Origin: DATIJC01 sp035479015
Lineage (GTDB): Bacteria > Patescibacteriota > Microgenomatia > UBA1400 > UBA12028
Length of the DNA stretch: 64,000 nucleotides
Reading direction: 5' to 3'
Assembly: GCA_035479015.1 (NCBI GenBank)
Contig: DATIJC010000002.1
Location: 11,791-75,790 of the forward strand
The first letter of the stretch is position 1. Each line of letters opens with the position of its first letter. This document shows positions 15,425 to 23,320 of this stretch, one piece after another. The notes under the pieces were generated by a model. It had not been told where the DNA came from, made no database searches, and saw nothing but the letters and a program-made list of their open reading frames with translations. The position numbers and the translations under genes were made by a program.

Positions 15425-16459
15425 CTATTTAGGAATTGCAATCGAATCGGATTGTGAAATTCCGGAAAGTATCTCAATCGCGGTGTCGCCTTCCAGACCA
15501 ATTTGAACCTCTTGTTCTTTTGGCTTGTTTGGATCAGATGTTTGTACTCGCACATATGTTTTCCCGTCATGGGAAACCGTAGCGTCAGCGGGAACTGTCA
15601 ATACATTGCTTTTTTTGGCAACCTCAATATGCATGCTGCCTGTAAGACCTAGGCGGAACATTCGGACATCCTCACCCAGCACCGGCGCACGGACAACAAA
15701 GACTGTTCCCCCACTCGTATCCGACGAAATGCTTGCAACGTAGGCAATTTTTCCCAAAGTCGTAGTAAAATCTTTCTCCTGATATGCATCAAGCTTCACC
15801 GTCACTGGCATACCAGACGAGACAGATCCAATATCAGATTCATCTACTTCGCCGACGAACTCTAGTGACATTGGGTCCACGATCGTAAATGTGTCCGCAG
15901 CAGTGACATACTCACCAGCTACAGTGACAGGAGATTTTACTAAGATCCCATCTATCGGAGACACCAGTGAACTATTTTTTATTGCAATGCTTTGAAGCTG
16001 TACTCCTATGACAGCATTATCTAAAGATAGTTGCTGCGTTTTTGCCAGCGTCTCTAGCGTACTGGTGATCGCGCTATCTTTTCTATCTTTCAGTCCTTGC
16101 TCAAAGGACAACCGGTTCGTCATGTAGTCATTTAATGATTTCTGCAAACTCGCCCGCAGGTCTGCCGTATCGATTGTTGCAATACGCTGTCCCTTTTTGA
16201 CGCTGTCACCTTCTTGTGCTCCCACCCAAACGATTTTCCCCCCGCCCAAAAACTTCAAGTCACTTGTACGCGCGGCGCTGACACGTGCCGTCACATCCAA
16301 GGTCTTTACCACATCCTGACGGATTGGATTTTGATATGCAAAGAGTACCTCTGGCTTTTTCCGCAATCTGCCCATCACAATAACGAGCAGAATAAGTGCA
16401 ATTAGTACAAGGTACCAGCGTTTTTTTAAGAGCGAAACAATCTTTGAAAAAATTGCCAT
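15425..16459 (-). CDS. Membrane-fusion (HlyD/MacA-like) efflux subunit
   Basis: A 344-residue periplasmic-adaptor-type protein with one N-terminal membrane anchor (about 12-30, LVLIALILLVIVMG). Seen: biotinyl-lipoyl-like halves flanking a short coiled hairpin (GAQEGDSVKKGQRIATID near 80 and SLVSPIDGILVKSPVTVAGEYV near 180), then beta-barrel segments ending PADATVSHDGKTYVRV. It precedes the ATPase and permease in one operon, matching MacA-MacB order. In a cell lacking a classical outer membrane it would act as an anchored extracytoplasmic subunit. A TATAAT lies 8 nt before the ATG, so the mRNA is probably leaderless. Confidence 0.88.
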   Translation of the reverse strand: MAIFSKIVSLLKKRWYLVLIALILLVIVMGRLRKKPEVLFAYQNPIRQDVVKTLDVTARVSAARTSDLKFLGGGKIVWVGAQEGDSVKKGQRIATIDTADLRASLQKSLNDYMTNRLSFEQGLKDRKDSAITSTLETLAKTQQLSLDNAVIGVQLQSIAIKNSSLVSPIDGILVKSPVTVAGEYVTAADTFTIVDPMSLEFVGEVDESDIGSVSSGMPVTVKLDAYQEKDFTTTLGKIAYVASISSDTSGGTVFVVRAPVLGEDVRMFRLGLTGSMHIEVAKKSNVLTVPADATVSHDGKTYVRVQTSDPNKPKEQEVQIGLEGDTAIEILSGISQSDSIAIPK

Positions 16460-16473
16460 AACGCGTTATTATA
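16444..16473. promoter_or_regulatory. Bidirectional promoter with one symmetric -10
   Basis: Plus: TTGAAA (16444-16449), a 17-nt spacer, TATTAT (16467-16472), GTG start at 16478. Minus: TATAAT (16473-16468), ATG at 16459. The same TATTATA/TATAATA element serves both strands and the two start codons are only 18 nt apart. Confidence 0.65.
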
Positions 16474-16477
16474 CCTC

Positions 16478-16786
16478 GTGACCAAGTTTAGCGCATACTA
16501 CCAACAGATGTGGGAAGAGAACGAAACCGCCTTGCGGAAATTTCAAGATGCCCACGATACCTACAAAGCGAACCAGCGTAATACTGGGGCCAAAACTGCC
16601 TTTGATACTGTAGGTAAAGAAGTTCTTGAATTGATTCACACCTGGGACCAGCGCTTGTGTACACAAATGGAACGAGGTAAAAATGGGGTCTTCTCTTCTA
16701 AAGTCTCCGAGAAATTCTGGGCCGAAGTAAAGAAAGATTTCCCTCTTATTGATCTCGTCGGCGTCGAGGTTTCATTCGCGCAGTAA
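16478..16786 (+). CDS. Unknown small cytoplasmic protein
   Basis: A 102-residue protein I do not recognise. It starts with GTG at 16478, 5 nt after a TATTAT -10 with a TTGAAA -35, so its transcript probably has no leader. Sequence is helical and Trp/Lys/Glu-rich (MWEENETALRKFQDAHDTY, DTVGKEVLELIHTWDQRL, KFWAEVKKDFPLIDLVG). No signal peptide or membrane helix. Its 3' end overlaps the convergent GT87-like gene by 41 nt. It shares the promoter region with the efflux operon but points away from it. Confidence 0.6.
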   Translation: MTKFSAYYQQMWEENETALRKFQDAHDTYKANQRNTGAKTAFDTVGKEVLELIHTWDQRLCTQMERGKNGVFSSKVSEKFWAEVKKDFPLIDLVGVEVSFAQ

Positions 16787-17819
16787 CAAAAAATAACAGC
16801 AGTGCAGCCCAGTAGTAATGTGATGCGAGAACGCCATTCCAAAACGTGTGTGGCGCAATCTGAAGATATGGAAATTGGATATACCACAAAATAAAAGACA
16901 GTACGCAGGCAGCAGTACGCAGTGAAAAGACATTTTTTCTCAATTCAAAAAAAATAAGAACATATATTGGAAAGAGCATGACGAAATAGTGCTGCCATAG
17001 AACCGGTGAGAACAAAAAGATTGCCAACACCCACAGCTTCTTACCCTTTTTCAAAAATGCGACTGCTATAAATAAAAGCGAGACTAAAGATGATAGATAT
17101 GGAAAAGCAATATGTAACCGGCACAGAGTACTTCGCAGTGACTGGTTGTAGTAATCCAAATTTGATGCACAGGAGTTTGTACTAAACAGCGGGATGAATG
17201 TATTCCGGACGAAATACTCATACCAACTGATTTTCATAAAGGCAAACGTTAGGACAGTTATCAACAAGCTAAAAAATATAAACTGGATGAACACTTTTGG
17301 TTTCGATAAGAAAAAAATGCCCAACGGAAAAAAGAAAGTCTTCAGGATCCCCAAACCAACTACGGATAAAACTGACAGTGTTTGATTTTCAAACAGCAAA
17401 AATACTGTCACCAACAGTGCACCAAGCAGTGCAGGTTGCCCCATCAGTAGACTAAATCGGGTTACAAACGCACTAAAAAGAATAGTTGCTGACAGCAATA
17501 TCCATTTCTTACTTAAAAGTAAGCAGATCAAATACCCGGCTGCAATATTTATGATTAAAAATGTCAACTGAGCAGAAGGCAATTTTAAAAAGGAGAACGG
17601 CAGATACAGTAAAAATGTGGACGGTGCACCCAGTGTCGCCGTACTGTTAGTGCTATAGGGATTTTGACCAGCACGGATAGACCCAACTAACTGTATGTAG
17701 CTATCAAAGTCCTGTAAATTTCTCGAACCGGAAAAAAAATGTAGTCTGGAGATAAGAATCCCCATCACTATCACATGGAGAATAAACAACGATACTACGA
17801 ACCTATTGGCCACTCGCAT
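16746..17819 (-). CDS. GT87-like (DUF2029) polytopic membrane protein
   Basis: A 357-residue membrane protein with about nine hydrophobic segments. The first extracytoplasmic loop (LQDFDSYIQLVGSIRAGQNPYS) resembles the DFxxY...G.NPY signature of GT87/DUF2029 polyprenyl-phosphate-mannose glycosyltransferases, where the Asp is catalytic. The rest is hydrophobic with aromatic loops (SCASNLDYYNQSLRSTLCRL). A sugar transferase using a lipid-linked donor is likely; donor and acceptor are unknown. Its start overlaps the 3' end of a 50-codon membrane gene by 17 nt, and the sedolisin gene lies just upstream, so the three form an operon. Confidence 0.72.
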   Translation of the reverse strand: MRVANRFVVSLFILHVIVMGILISRLHFFSGSRNLQDFDSYIQLVGSIRAGQNPYSTNSTATLGAPSTFLLYLPFSFLKLPSAQLTFLIINIAAGYLICLLLSKKWILLSATILFSAFVTRFSLLMGQPALLGALLVTVFLLFENQTLSVLSVVGLGILKTFFFPLGIFFLSKPKVFIQFIFFSLLITVLTFAFMKISWYEYFVRNTFIPLFSTNSCASNLDYYNQSLRSTLCRLHIAFPYLSSLVSLLFIAVAFLKKGKKLWVLAIFLFSPVLWQHYFVMLFPIYVLIFFELRKNVFSLRTAACVLSFILWYIQFPYLQIAPHTFWNGVLASHYYWAALLLFFVTARMKPRRRRDQ

Positions 17820-17955
17820 ACGTGCTTTTTATTTCCTTTGGGTGTGCGGTTAACCACACACTTATAAAAGCACCTGAGAGTAAAAGCAAGAGTGAGACCA
17901 CCGAAGCAATCACAATGAGGTACTCACCTAAGAAATCAACTGGAATCCTCTTCAT
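17803..17955 (-). CDS. 50-residue single-pass membrane protein
   Basis: A small protein MKRIPVDFLGEY... with one strong membrane helix (about residues 12-36, including IVIASVVSLLLLLSGAF) and a short polar C-tail (HPKEIKSTYASGQ). Its ATG shares ATGA with the stop of the upstream sedolisin gene and its 3' end overlaps the start of the GT87-like gene, so it is translationally coupled on both sides. I reject the longer frame that starts at 18021 because that part overlaps the protease. Function unknown; it may be a membrane partner of either neighbour. Confidence 0.65.
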   Translation of the reverse strand: MKRIPVDFLGEYLIVIASVVSLLLLLSGAFISVWLTAHPKEIKSTYASGQ

Positions 17956-19103
17956 GGCGTACCTACTCCGGTAGGTCCATCGTAACCCACTACGCCAGTG
18001 CATAACAGGGAACCACCACAACTTCCATTGCTACCACTTATCACATCGTGAAAAGTGATCGCATTGGCGTACAGCGAAGTCCTACTATCAGTTGGAACAC
18101 CGTTAACTCCATACCACCCGGCCACCAGCGGTGCCGCTAGACTTGTGCCACCGACTTGGAACCAGCCTGCGCGACCCTGATAGCGGACACTGTCATACAC
18201 AGCAGCACCTGTGTTGGGATCCGCATCCGCGGAGACATCTGCGACAACTCTGTTTGTGCAAGTGCTAGTCAAGAAATTCTGAAACCCGGGCTGTGATTCG
18301 AATGCACTGCAACCACTTCCAGCTCCATTCCATACCGATTCGCTGCTATATGCGCTACCCGACAAGAATAGGCTAGTTCCACCCACAGCAGTCACATAGC
18401 GTGAGGCTGCAGGATACTGCACTCCATACCCACTATCACCGCTGCTAAAGAGAAATGCTGTAGTCGTATTATCCTGGAAATGAACATCAAAGCTTCCCTC
18501 TCCGGAAAATTCACTTGAACCGTAAGAATTTGAGATTACCCGTGCACCCAAATTTTTTGCGGTGTCTACGGCAGTCATGAGATCGCTGTAGCTGGCGCTA
18601 TTTGCCTCAACTAAAATAAGCTTGCAAGTCGGACACATCGCATGTGCTACTTCTACGTCCAGTGAAATTTCTAGTGCCCAACCTGGATTGCTTTTCGGAT
18701 AGTTACCCACCTGTCCATTTTGATTCACTTTTAGGAAAGTTGGATCAGGTAAACTAAATTGTCTATCATATGTTGCCAGATCTGATGCAATCTTTGGATC
18801 ATCATATGCATCGACGACAGCAATGATGTTATTTTGTGATCCTACTCCAGCAACTCCATAAGCATTCTGAAATTGAGCTGGCGATAATCCACTTGGGATA
18901 TTTTGGATTGCCGGTTGGCCAGTCCTATCTACCACCACCCGTGCATTACAGCGAACATCTCCAGGTACTGCTGCACCGCAGACAGGAAGGTGCGACAGAC
19001 CGAAATCTGAATTACCTGGACCATTTGCTGAAACTGTATGCACAGCAACAGATGATAAGAGAGCAAGTAACAACACCGCAAACAAGGATTTCAGTTTATT
19101 CAT
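17952..19103 (-). CDS. Secreted S53 (sedolisin) family peptidase without pro-domain
   Basis: A 383-residue secreted serine-carboxyl protease. The start MNKLKSLFAVLLLALLSSV is a clear signal peptide. Seen: the catalytic Glu/Asp pair in WALEISLDVEVAH, the oxyanion Asp in FLFSSGDSGYG, the catalytic Ser in VGGTSLAAPLVAG and the C-terminal calcium-site elements FHDVISGSNG and GYDGPTGVGTP. Normal sedolisins carry an N-terminal pro-domain of roughly 170 residues; here the catalytic domain begins about 60 residues in. The frame extends 41 codons upstream but that part runs through the promoter (TTGACT, 18 nt, TACAAT), so I chose 19103. Confidence 0.88.
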   Translation of the reverse strand: MNKLKSLFAVLLLALLSSVAVHTVSANGPGNSDFGLSHLPVCGAAVPGDVRCNARVVVDRTGQPAIQNIPSGLSPAQFQNAYGVAGVGSQNNIIAVVDAYDDPKIASDLATYDRQFSLPDPTFLKVNQNGQVGNYPKSNPGWALEISLDVEVAHAMCPTCKLILVEANSASYSDLMTAVDTAKNLGARVISNSYGSSEFSGEGSFDVHFQDNTTTAFLFSSGDSGYGVQYPAASRYVTAVGGTSLFLSGSAYSSESVWNGAGSGCSAFESQPGFQNFLTSTCTNRVVADVSADADPNTGAAVYDSVRYQGRAGWFQVGGTSLAAPLVAGWYGVNGVPTDSRTSLYANAITFHDVISGSNGSCGGSLLCTGVVGYDGPTGVGTP

Positions 19104-19112
19104 ATTATGTTC

Positions 19113-19142
19113 ATTGTATCGAACGTAGTTACAACTAGTCAA
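19113..19142 (-). promoter_or_regulatory. Promoter of the sedolisin gene
   Basis: On the minus strand TTGACT (19142-19137), an 18-nt spacer, TACAAT (19118-19113), then 9 nt to the ATG. Expected transcript leader is about 2 nt. Confidence 0.65.
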
Positions 19143-19160
19143 ATGGAATAGAATGGAGCT

Positions 19161-20921
19161 ATGTTTAAGCTGCCGCTCTTCGTTCTCAGCTGTGGAATAC
19201 TCGCACTTGTGAGCACACTTCTTCACAGTGAGCTGATGACAGATTCTATTCTTCTTCTTGGCATTCTTTTGGGCAGTTTTCCGCTACTAAAAGATACATG
19301 GATCTCACTGACTCATAAAAGCATCGCACTCGATTACATCGCCATCCTTGCTATCATCACCGGACTATTAACACGAGAATTTGCTGTATCACTTGTCATC
19401 GTACTAATGATGAGCAGTGGAAAAGCGCTAGAGGACTATGCCAATGAGCGGGCGCGCTTTGCCCTGAAAGCGCTGGCAAATCGTATTCCCCATGCTGTGG
19501 AGGTGATCGATGCAAATGGGGATCAGCACACACAACCGATCGAACACGTAGAGATAGGGACACACATATTGGTGCGTAAAGGCGAGGTTGTTCCACTTGA
19601 TGGTGTATTAAAAAGTACGGAAGGTTCATTTGATGAATCAAGCCTCACAGGTGAGCCGTATCCCGATGTAAAAAAACAACATGAAGTTGTCCACAGCGGT
19701 ACCGTCAACGTCGGTGAGAGTGTTGAGATCATTACGACAGTTCGCGATGCACAGTCTACATATAGAAATATCATCCGCCTCGTCGATCAAGCGGAAAAAG
19801 AAAAAGCACCTTTTATCCGTTTAGCGGATAAATTAAGCCTAGGTTTCACGCTCATCACCATACTGCTCGCCGCAATCGCCTATATAATCTCGCACGATCC
19901 TTCACGAATTCTCGCGGTGCTTGTTATCGCAACTCCCTGCCCACTTTTGCTTGCTACACCCATTGCCTTTATAGGTGGCGTGAATCTCTCTGCCAAAAAC
20001 CGTATTATTTGCAAACGACTATCGGGATTAGAAGTGTTATCAGCAGTGAAGGCAATTATTTTTGATAAGACAGGCACACTGACTTTTGGAATCCCGCAGT
20101 TGGCTCACATCACCACTCAAGGCAAGTTATCAGAGACCAAAGTCTTGGAAATTGCAGCAGGCATCGAGCGCAACTCACTACATCCTTTTGCAAAAGCGAT
20201 TGTTGCTGCTGCCAAAGAGAAAAAAGTAGAAGTTTCGAAGTTCGACTCCGTCCACGAAGAAATTGGAAAGGGCCTTGTCGCCAGTATCGGGAACCAAACG
20301 TATACGTTGATAAAAGATGGCACAGCCGCAAAACCATCGGTTGTACTTTCGCAAGGCGGTCATCAACTAGCAAGCTTTACCTTCCGCGAGGAATTGCGCC
20401 CGAATGCAATCGCGACGCTTCAAAAACTTGAGTCAGCAGGAAGAAAATTGGTGGTGTGCACAGGAGATAAACTGGCAAACGCGAGAGAGACATTGCGCAA
20501 TTTGCCTGAAAGTATCCGCTTGCGGGCCGATTGCACACCAGAAGATAAGCGGGAAGTGATACTTGCCTTCAGGTCAAAAAAAATAACGACTGCGATGGTG
20601 GGTGACGGGATAAATGACGCACCAGCTCTAGCACTTGCAGACGTTGGTCTCGTGTTTAGTCATGACGAACATACTGCTGCCTCCGAAGCTGCTGATATTG
20701 TGCTCCTCGGCGGAAATATCGGCGATATCGAGAAAGCGATAGGTATTGCCAAACGGACAATGAGAATTGCTAAAGAAAGCATGTATGTAGGCGTTGGTCT
20801 AAGTATCGCCGGCATGCTGCTCGCCACAACCGGTCACCTTCCTCCAATATACGGGGCCATTGCGCAAGAAGTCATTGATGTTTGTGTCATCTTAAATGCT
20901 CTGCGTGCTTCAAAACTTTAA
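19161..20921 (+). CDS. P1B-type heavy-metal ATPase (TPCP motif)
   Basis: A 586-residue metal-transporting ATPase. Seen: actuator SSLTGEPYP near 165, the ion-site helix VIATPCPLLLATPIAF near 260, phosphorylation site FDKTGTLTFG near 300, the SLHPFAKAI motif of P1B ATPases, and VGDGINDAPALALADVGL in the hinge. Instead of CPC it has TPCP, the pattern described for the P1B-5 group linked to Ni/Fe export. There is no N-terminal metal-binding domain and no hemerythrin domain, and the N-terminus is short. Exact metal is uncertain. It overlaps the convergent small membrane gene by 12 nt. Confidence 0.9.
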   Translation: MFKLPLFVLSCGILALVSTLLHSELMTDSILLLGILLGSFPLLKDTWISLTHKSIALDYIAILAIITGLLTREFAVSLVIVLMMSSGKALEDYANERARFALKALANRIPHAVEVIDANGDQHTQPIEHVEIGTHILVRKGEVVPLDGVLKSTEGSFDESSLTGEPYPDVKKQHEVVHSGTVNVGESVEIITTVRDAQSTYRNIIRLVDQAEKEKAPFIRLADKLSLGFTLITILLAAIAYIISHDPSRILAVLVIATPCPLLLATPIAFIGGVNLSAKNRIICKRLSGLEVLSAVKAIIFDKTGTLTFGIPQLAHITTQGKLSETKVLEIAAGIERNSLHPFAKAIVAAAKEKKVEVSKFDSVHEEIGKGLVASIGNQTYTLIKDGTAAKPSVVLSQGGHQLASFTFREELRPNAIATLQKLESAGRKLVVCTGDKLANARETLRNLPESIRLRADCTPEDKREVILAFRSKKITTAMVGDGINDAPALALADVGLVFSHDEHTAASEAADIVLLGGNIGDIEKAIGIAKRTMRIAKESMYVGVGLSIAGMLLATTGHLPPIYGAIAQEVIDVCVILNALRASKL

Positions 20922-21092
20922 TAGACCTAGCACTTTGTAGATTAGTAGTGCTGGCCAGACACAGGCTTTAAAGACTCCGATAATTCCATCCGTAAGTGAT
21001 CCCGCATGCTGGACAAAGTACACCAGTGCACCGATGAATCCTAGTCCGTAGACTGCTCCGCCTCCGCCCCGCCAATTTTTGGGATTTTTCAT
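20910..21092 (-). CDS. Small membrane protein (MKNPKNWRGGGGAVYGLG type)
   Basis: A 60-residue protein starting MKNPKNWRGGGGAVYGLG with two hydrophobic segments (about 13-30 and 35-58). The NWRGGGG start followed by two membrane helices is a pattern I associate with short conserved proteins in many candidate-phylum genomes; no function is known. The open frame adds six upstream codons, but the internal ATG at 21092 fits the conserved start. It is 17 nt downstream of the SGNH hydrolase gene and likely co-transcribed. Confidence 0.65.
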   Translation of the reverse strand: MKNPKNWRGGGGAVYGLGFIGALVYFVQHAGSLTDGIIGVFKACVWPALLIYKVLGLLKF

Positions 21093-21109
21093 ATATAAAA
21101 AGTCTAGCA

Positions 21110-21955
21110 CTACTCAAAAACTTTAGCTTGAATGAAGTAATTTGCTAGCTGATCTTCTATCAGATTTACACCCAACTGCGATGGGTGAATATGATATTGA
21201 GGCTCAATATATTTTAGTAAACCACTCCCATTTCTATCCTTTGTCAAATGATAGACATCCACCAACGGTATGTTGTGATCCTTGGCAAATTTAATATGGT
21301 TCTCAATATAGAGGTCCCGTTCAGTAGCCCATTCATTTCGTTGTGCGGGAGTGAGTTTTACTTCTCCCACTCCGTACATCGTGTGTGACGGAGCTATGGT
21401 CGCCAAAAAAACTATTAGACTATTCGGCCGCTCACGCACCAATATTCTCATGGCAGTCTTCAAAGACTCATTGGCTTTGTCTATCCCTTCTGTGGTTCCC
21501 AAATATGAAAGTGGGTTATATCCAAATGATTCAATGACGATAATGTCGAATGATTTGGAGAGTACCGCATCATACAGTGCTCCCGACTCTGTACTCTTAG
21601 AGAGTAGACGGTCCTGTAAACTAGCGACATTTGATGCCGGCGCACTTTCATTCCGGACAATTAGTCCAACATCTAGGTATTTATCTTCTATATCTTTGCG
21701 AAACAGATCAGTATATGGACCCAGTGCGGCGGTCATAGAGTCGCCCAAAAAAACTACTGTGTAATCATGCTTCTTGGGTAACTTTGGCGCTGTATATAGC
21801 ACGAAGGGTAGCTCCGGCTTTGGCGCGGGCGTGACGGATGGTACAGGGATATCAGTTTGGACACTCGGTCCTGGATATGTTCGTGGCTGTCTGAGTAACA
21901 GAACCACCGCAGCCAAACTAACTATGACAATCGTAAGAACGGTGTATCTTCGCAC
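21110..21955 (-). CDS. Secreted or anchored SGNH/GDSL hydrolase
   Basis: A 281-residue protein with an N-terminal membrane anchor or signal (LTIVIVSLAAVVLLL), a Pro-rich linker (about 25-50) and an SGNH hydrolase domain. Block I is VVFLGDSMTAALG with the nucleophile Ser, block III is near VIESFGYNPL with Asn, and block V is HIHPSQLGVN with the catalytic His. Members act as esterases or lipases on lipids or acylated glycans. Location and family suggest removal of acyl groups from surface polymers, which is inference. It lies 154 nt upstream of nothing coding on its 5' side except the tRNA-Gln region. Confidence 0.85.
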   Translation of the reverse strand: MRRYTVLTIVIVSLAAVVLLLRQPRTYPGPSVQTDIPVPSVTPAPKPELPFVLYTAPKLPKKHDYTVVFLGDSMTAALGPYTDLFRKDIEDKYLDVGLIVRNESAPASNVASLQDRLLSKSTESGALYDAVLSKSFDIIVIESFGYNPLSYLGTTEGIDKANESLKTAMRILVRERPNSLIVFLATIAPSHTMYGVGEVKLTPAQRNEWATERDLYIENHIKFAKDHNIPLVDVYHLTKDRNGSGLLKYIEPQYHIHPSQLGVNLIEDQLANYFIQAKVFE

Positions 21956-22098
21956 AGAATAAGACTATCATGCTCGATATGCGGTTGCCAGACTTGTGCT
22001 CTGATCGGGAACATTTGTTCTCGATCGAGTATTTCCGCTTTGCTCCCTAGATTCGTGCGAGCAGCTAAATTCAAATCTATGACAGGATAGAAGAAAAT

Positions 22099-22111
22099 CG
22101 AGCAGTGCTCG
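22099..22111. terminator. Possible bidirectional terminator after tRNA-Gln
   Basis: CGAGCAGTGCTCG forms a 5-bp stem with a 3-nt loop; T-rich tracts follow on both strands (CCTTTTTC on plus, ATTTTCTT on minus). It sits 15 nt beyond the tRNA 3' end. The stem is short. Confidence 0.5.
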
Positions 22112-22125
22112 CCTTTTTCAACATG

Positions 22126-22196
22126 TTGCCAGACTTGGATTCGAACCAAGATAATATCCTTCAGAGGGATATGTCCTACCATTAGACGATCTGGCA
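22126..22196 (-). tRNA. tRNA-Gln (anticodon CTG)
   Basis: A 71-nt cloverleaf on the minus strand: acceptor TGCCAGA/TCTGGCA (U1-A72, as usual for tRNA-Gln), D-arm CGTCTAATGGTAGGAC, anticodon stem TATCC/GGATA with loop CTCTGAA, T-arm CTTGGTTCGAATCCAAG. The 3' CCA is not encoded. It begins 1 nt after the stop codon of the HNH gene, so both may share a transcript. Confidence 0.93.
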
Positions 22197-22544
22197 TCAA
22201 ATTTTAATTAGACCTGCATGTATTTTTCTGTGGCAATTTGCGCAAACCACAATACATTTGTCTATCTCAGTTTTAATTCTTTCTATCCCCCAGCCCTTTT
22301 GCCAAAACATTGATACGCTAATTATCTTTGTTTCCTTATTTCGGTGGTGAAAATCAAGACACGCAGTTGTACTTTCACCACAGATTTCGCAAGACAATGT
22401 TGATCTATATTCTTTTAGCCAAGCAGCTATCTTGTCTCTCCTGCCCCAGATTCTCCTCTTTTCCTCTTCAGTATGTTCTTTATAGTGTCGCTTATTCCAA
22501 AGAGTTTTGTATTCTTTCTCTCTTTTTGGATCAGAGTATGGCAT
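22197..22544 (-). CDS. HNH-endonuclease-like small protein
   Basis: A 115-residue protein with a basic, helical N-terminal half (REKEYKTLWNKRHYKEH...RRIWGRRDKIAAWLKEY) and a zinc-finger/HNH-like C-terminal half: CEICGES, LDFHHRNKETK and CANCHRKIHAG. The two CxxC pairs plus the HH...H arrangement match HNH-fold proteins common in phages and candidate-phylum genomes. Nuclease activity is plausible but unproven. Its TGA stop ends 1 nt before tRNA-Gln begins. It is the first of two small nuclease-family genes beside this tRNA. Confidence 0.72.
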   Translation of the reverse strand: MPYSDPKREKEYKTLWNKRHYKEHTEEEKRRIWGRRDKIAAWLKEYRSTLSCEICGESTTACLDFHHRNKETKIISVSMFWQKGWGIERIKTEIDKCIVVCANCHRKIHAGLIKI

Positions 22545-22654
22545 TAGTCAAGTGTAGTAGGTTCTGGACATTTAATCAATTCCAGACACCCGACAATTTA
22601 CTCTTGATGTTCCGCTCCCACTATTTTACCAGAGAATCTGGTAGTATCGAGGAC

Positions 22655-22921
22655 ATGCCGTTTATCGTCTATATCCTGAGGACTAGCAGGGACACCCTCT
22701 ACACCGGACAGACAAATGATCTCAAGAAGCGGATGGAAGAACACCGAAGTAAAACCTCCAAGTCATCCAAGTACATGCGCGCCTTTGGACCATTTGAGCT
22801 TGTTCACAGCGAAGAGTTTGCAACACGCAGTGAAGCTATGCAGCGCGAGGCAGAAATTAAAAAACTGACGAAGATTCAAAAAGAGAATTTGATTAGTAAC
22901 GAAAAATATTTGTTACAATAA
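22655..22921 (+). CDS. GIY-YIG nuclease superfamily protein
   Basis: An 88-residue single-domain GIY-YIG protein (YhbQ/UPF0213 type). Seen: the YILRTS...TLYTGQTNDLKKRMEEH module, in which the two halves of GIY-YIG (VYI and YTG) precede the catalytic Arg, and the later EAMQREAEIKKLTKIQKENL helix with the conserved Glu. Such proteins are cytoplasmic and of unclear role. An extended -10 (TG-G-TAGTAT, 22639-22647) ends 7 nt before this ATG, so I reject the much longer open frame starting at 22328, which overlaps the HNH gene. Confidence 0.85.
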   Translation: MPFIVYILRTSRDTLYTGQTNDLKKRMEEHRSKTSKSSKYMRAFGPFELVHSEEFATRSEAMQREAEIKKLTKIQKENLISNEKYLLQ

Positions 22922-22924
22922 TGT

Positions 22925-23320
22925 ATGGCAGATAAGGTGGAGAAAGCTCTCATTCTTACTTCAATCGCTGGTGGCGCTCTTGAGAGCATTGTCTTCTGGC
23001 AGTTACTCAAATACGCGTTTGCTTTGACTCCAGACTTACAGATAAATGGGGCACAGATCGCTGCCACAATCATAGGCGGGTTAATCTTTTATATTGGCCA
23101 AGCTGCCAGCGAAGGTTCTCATGGTTTTGGCATGGAATTTTCCACGGGCTTTTTCTTAGGTTCTTCAATTCAAATATCTCATGACATAGGTGTGGTATCA
23201 GCCGCGTTTCCATACCTACTCACACTTATAACCGGATATGGTCCATTCAAAAGATTTACCGGGAGTTCAGATTTTTTGAACAAAGAAACTAGCGATGAGT
23301 CCGACAACAAAAAGGAGTGA
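22925..23320 (+). CDS. Unknown small membrane protein
   Basis: A 131-residue protein with three or four hydrophobic segments (about 8-30, 45-62, 70-90 and 95-112) and a polar, acidic C-terminal tail (NKETSDESDNKKE). No motif is recognised. An extended -10 (TG-T-TACAAT, 22911-22919) ends 5 nt before the ATG and overlaps the stop codon of the GIY-YIG gene, so it is probably transcribed on its own as a leaderless mRNA. Its 3' end overlaps the convergent acyltransferase gene by 54 nt. Confidence 0.6.
   Translation: MADKVEKALILTSIAGGALESIVFWQLLKYAFALTPDLQINGAQIAATIIGGLIFYIGQAASEGSHGFGMEFSTGFFLGSSIQISHDIGVVSAAFPYLLTLITGYGPFKRFTGSSDFLNKETSDESDNKKE

Noticed and set aside
21922..22200. Open frame across tRNA-Gln and its flank
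   Set aside because: It encodes tRNA sequence and the start of the SGNH gene region; no protein features.
22328..22654. Long upstream extension of the GIY-YIG gene
   Set aside because: It overlaps the HNH gene on the other strand, and an extended -10 lies 7 nt before the internal ATG at 22655.
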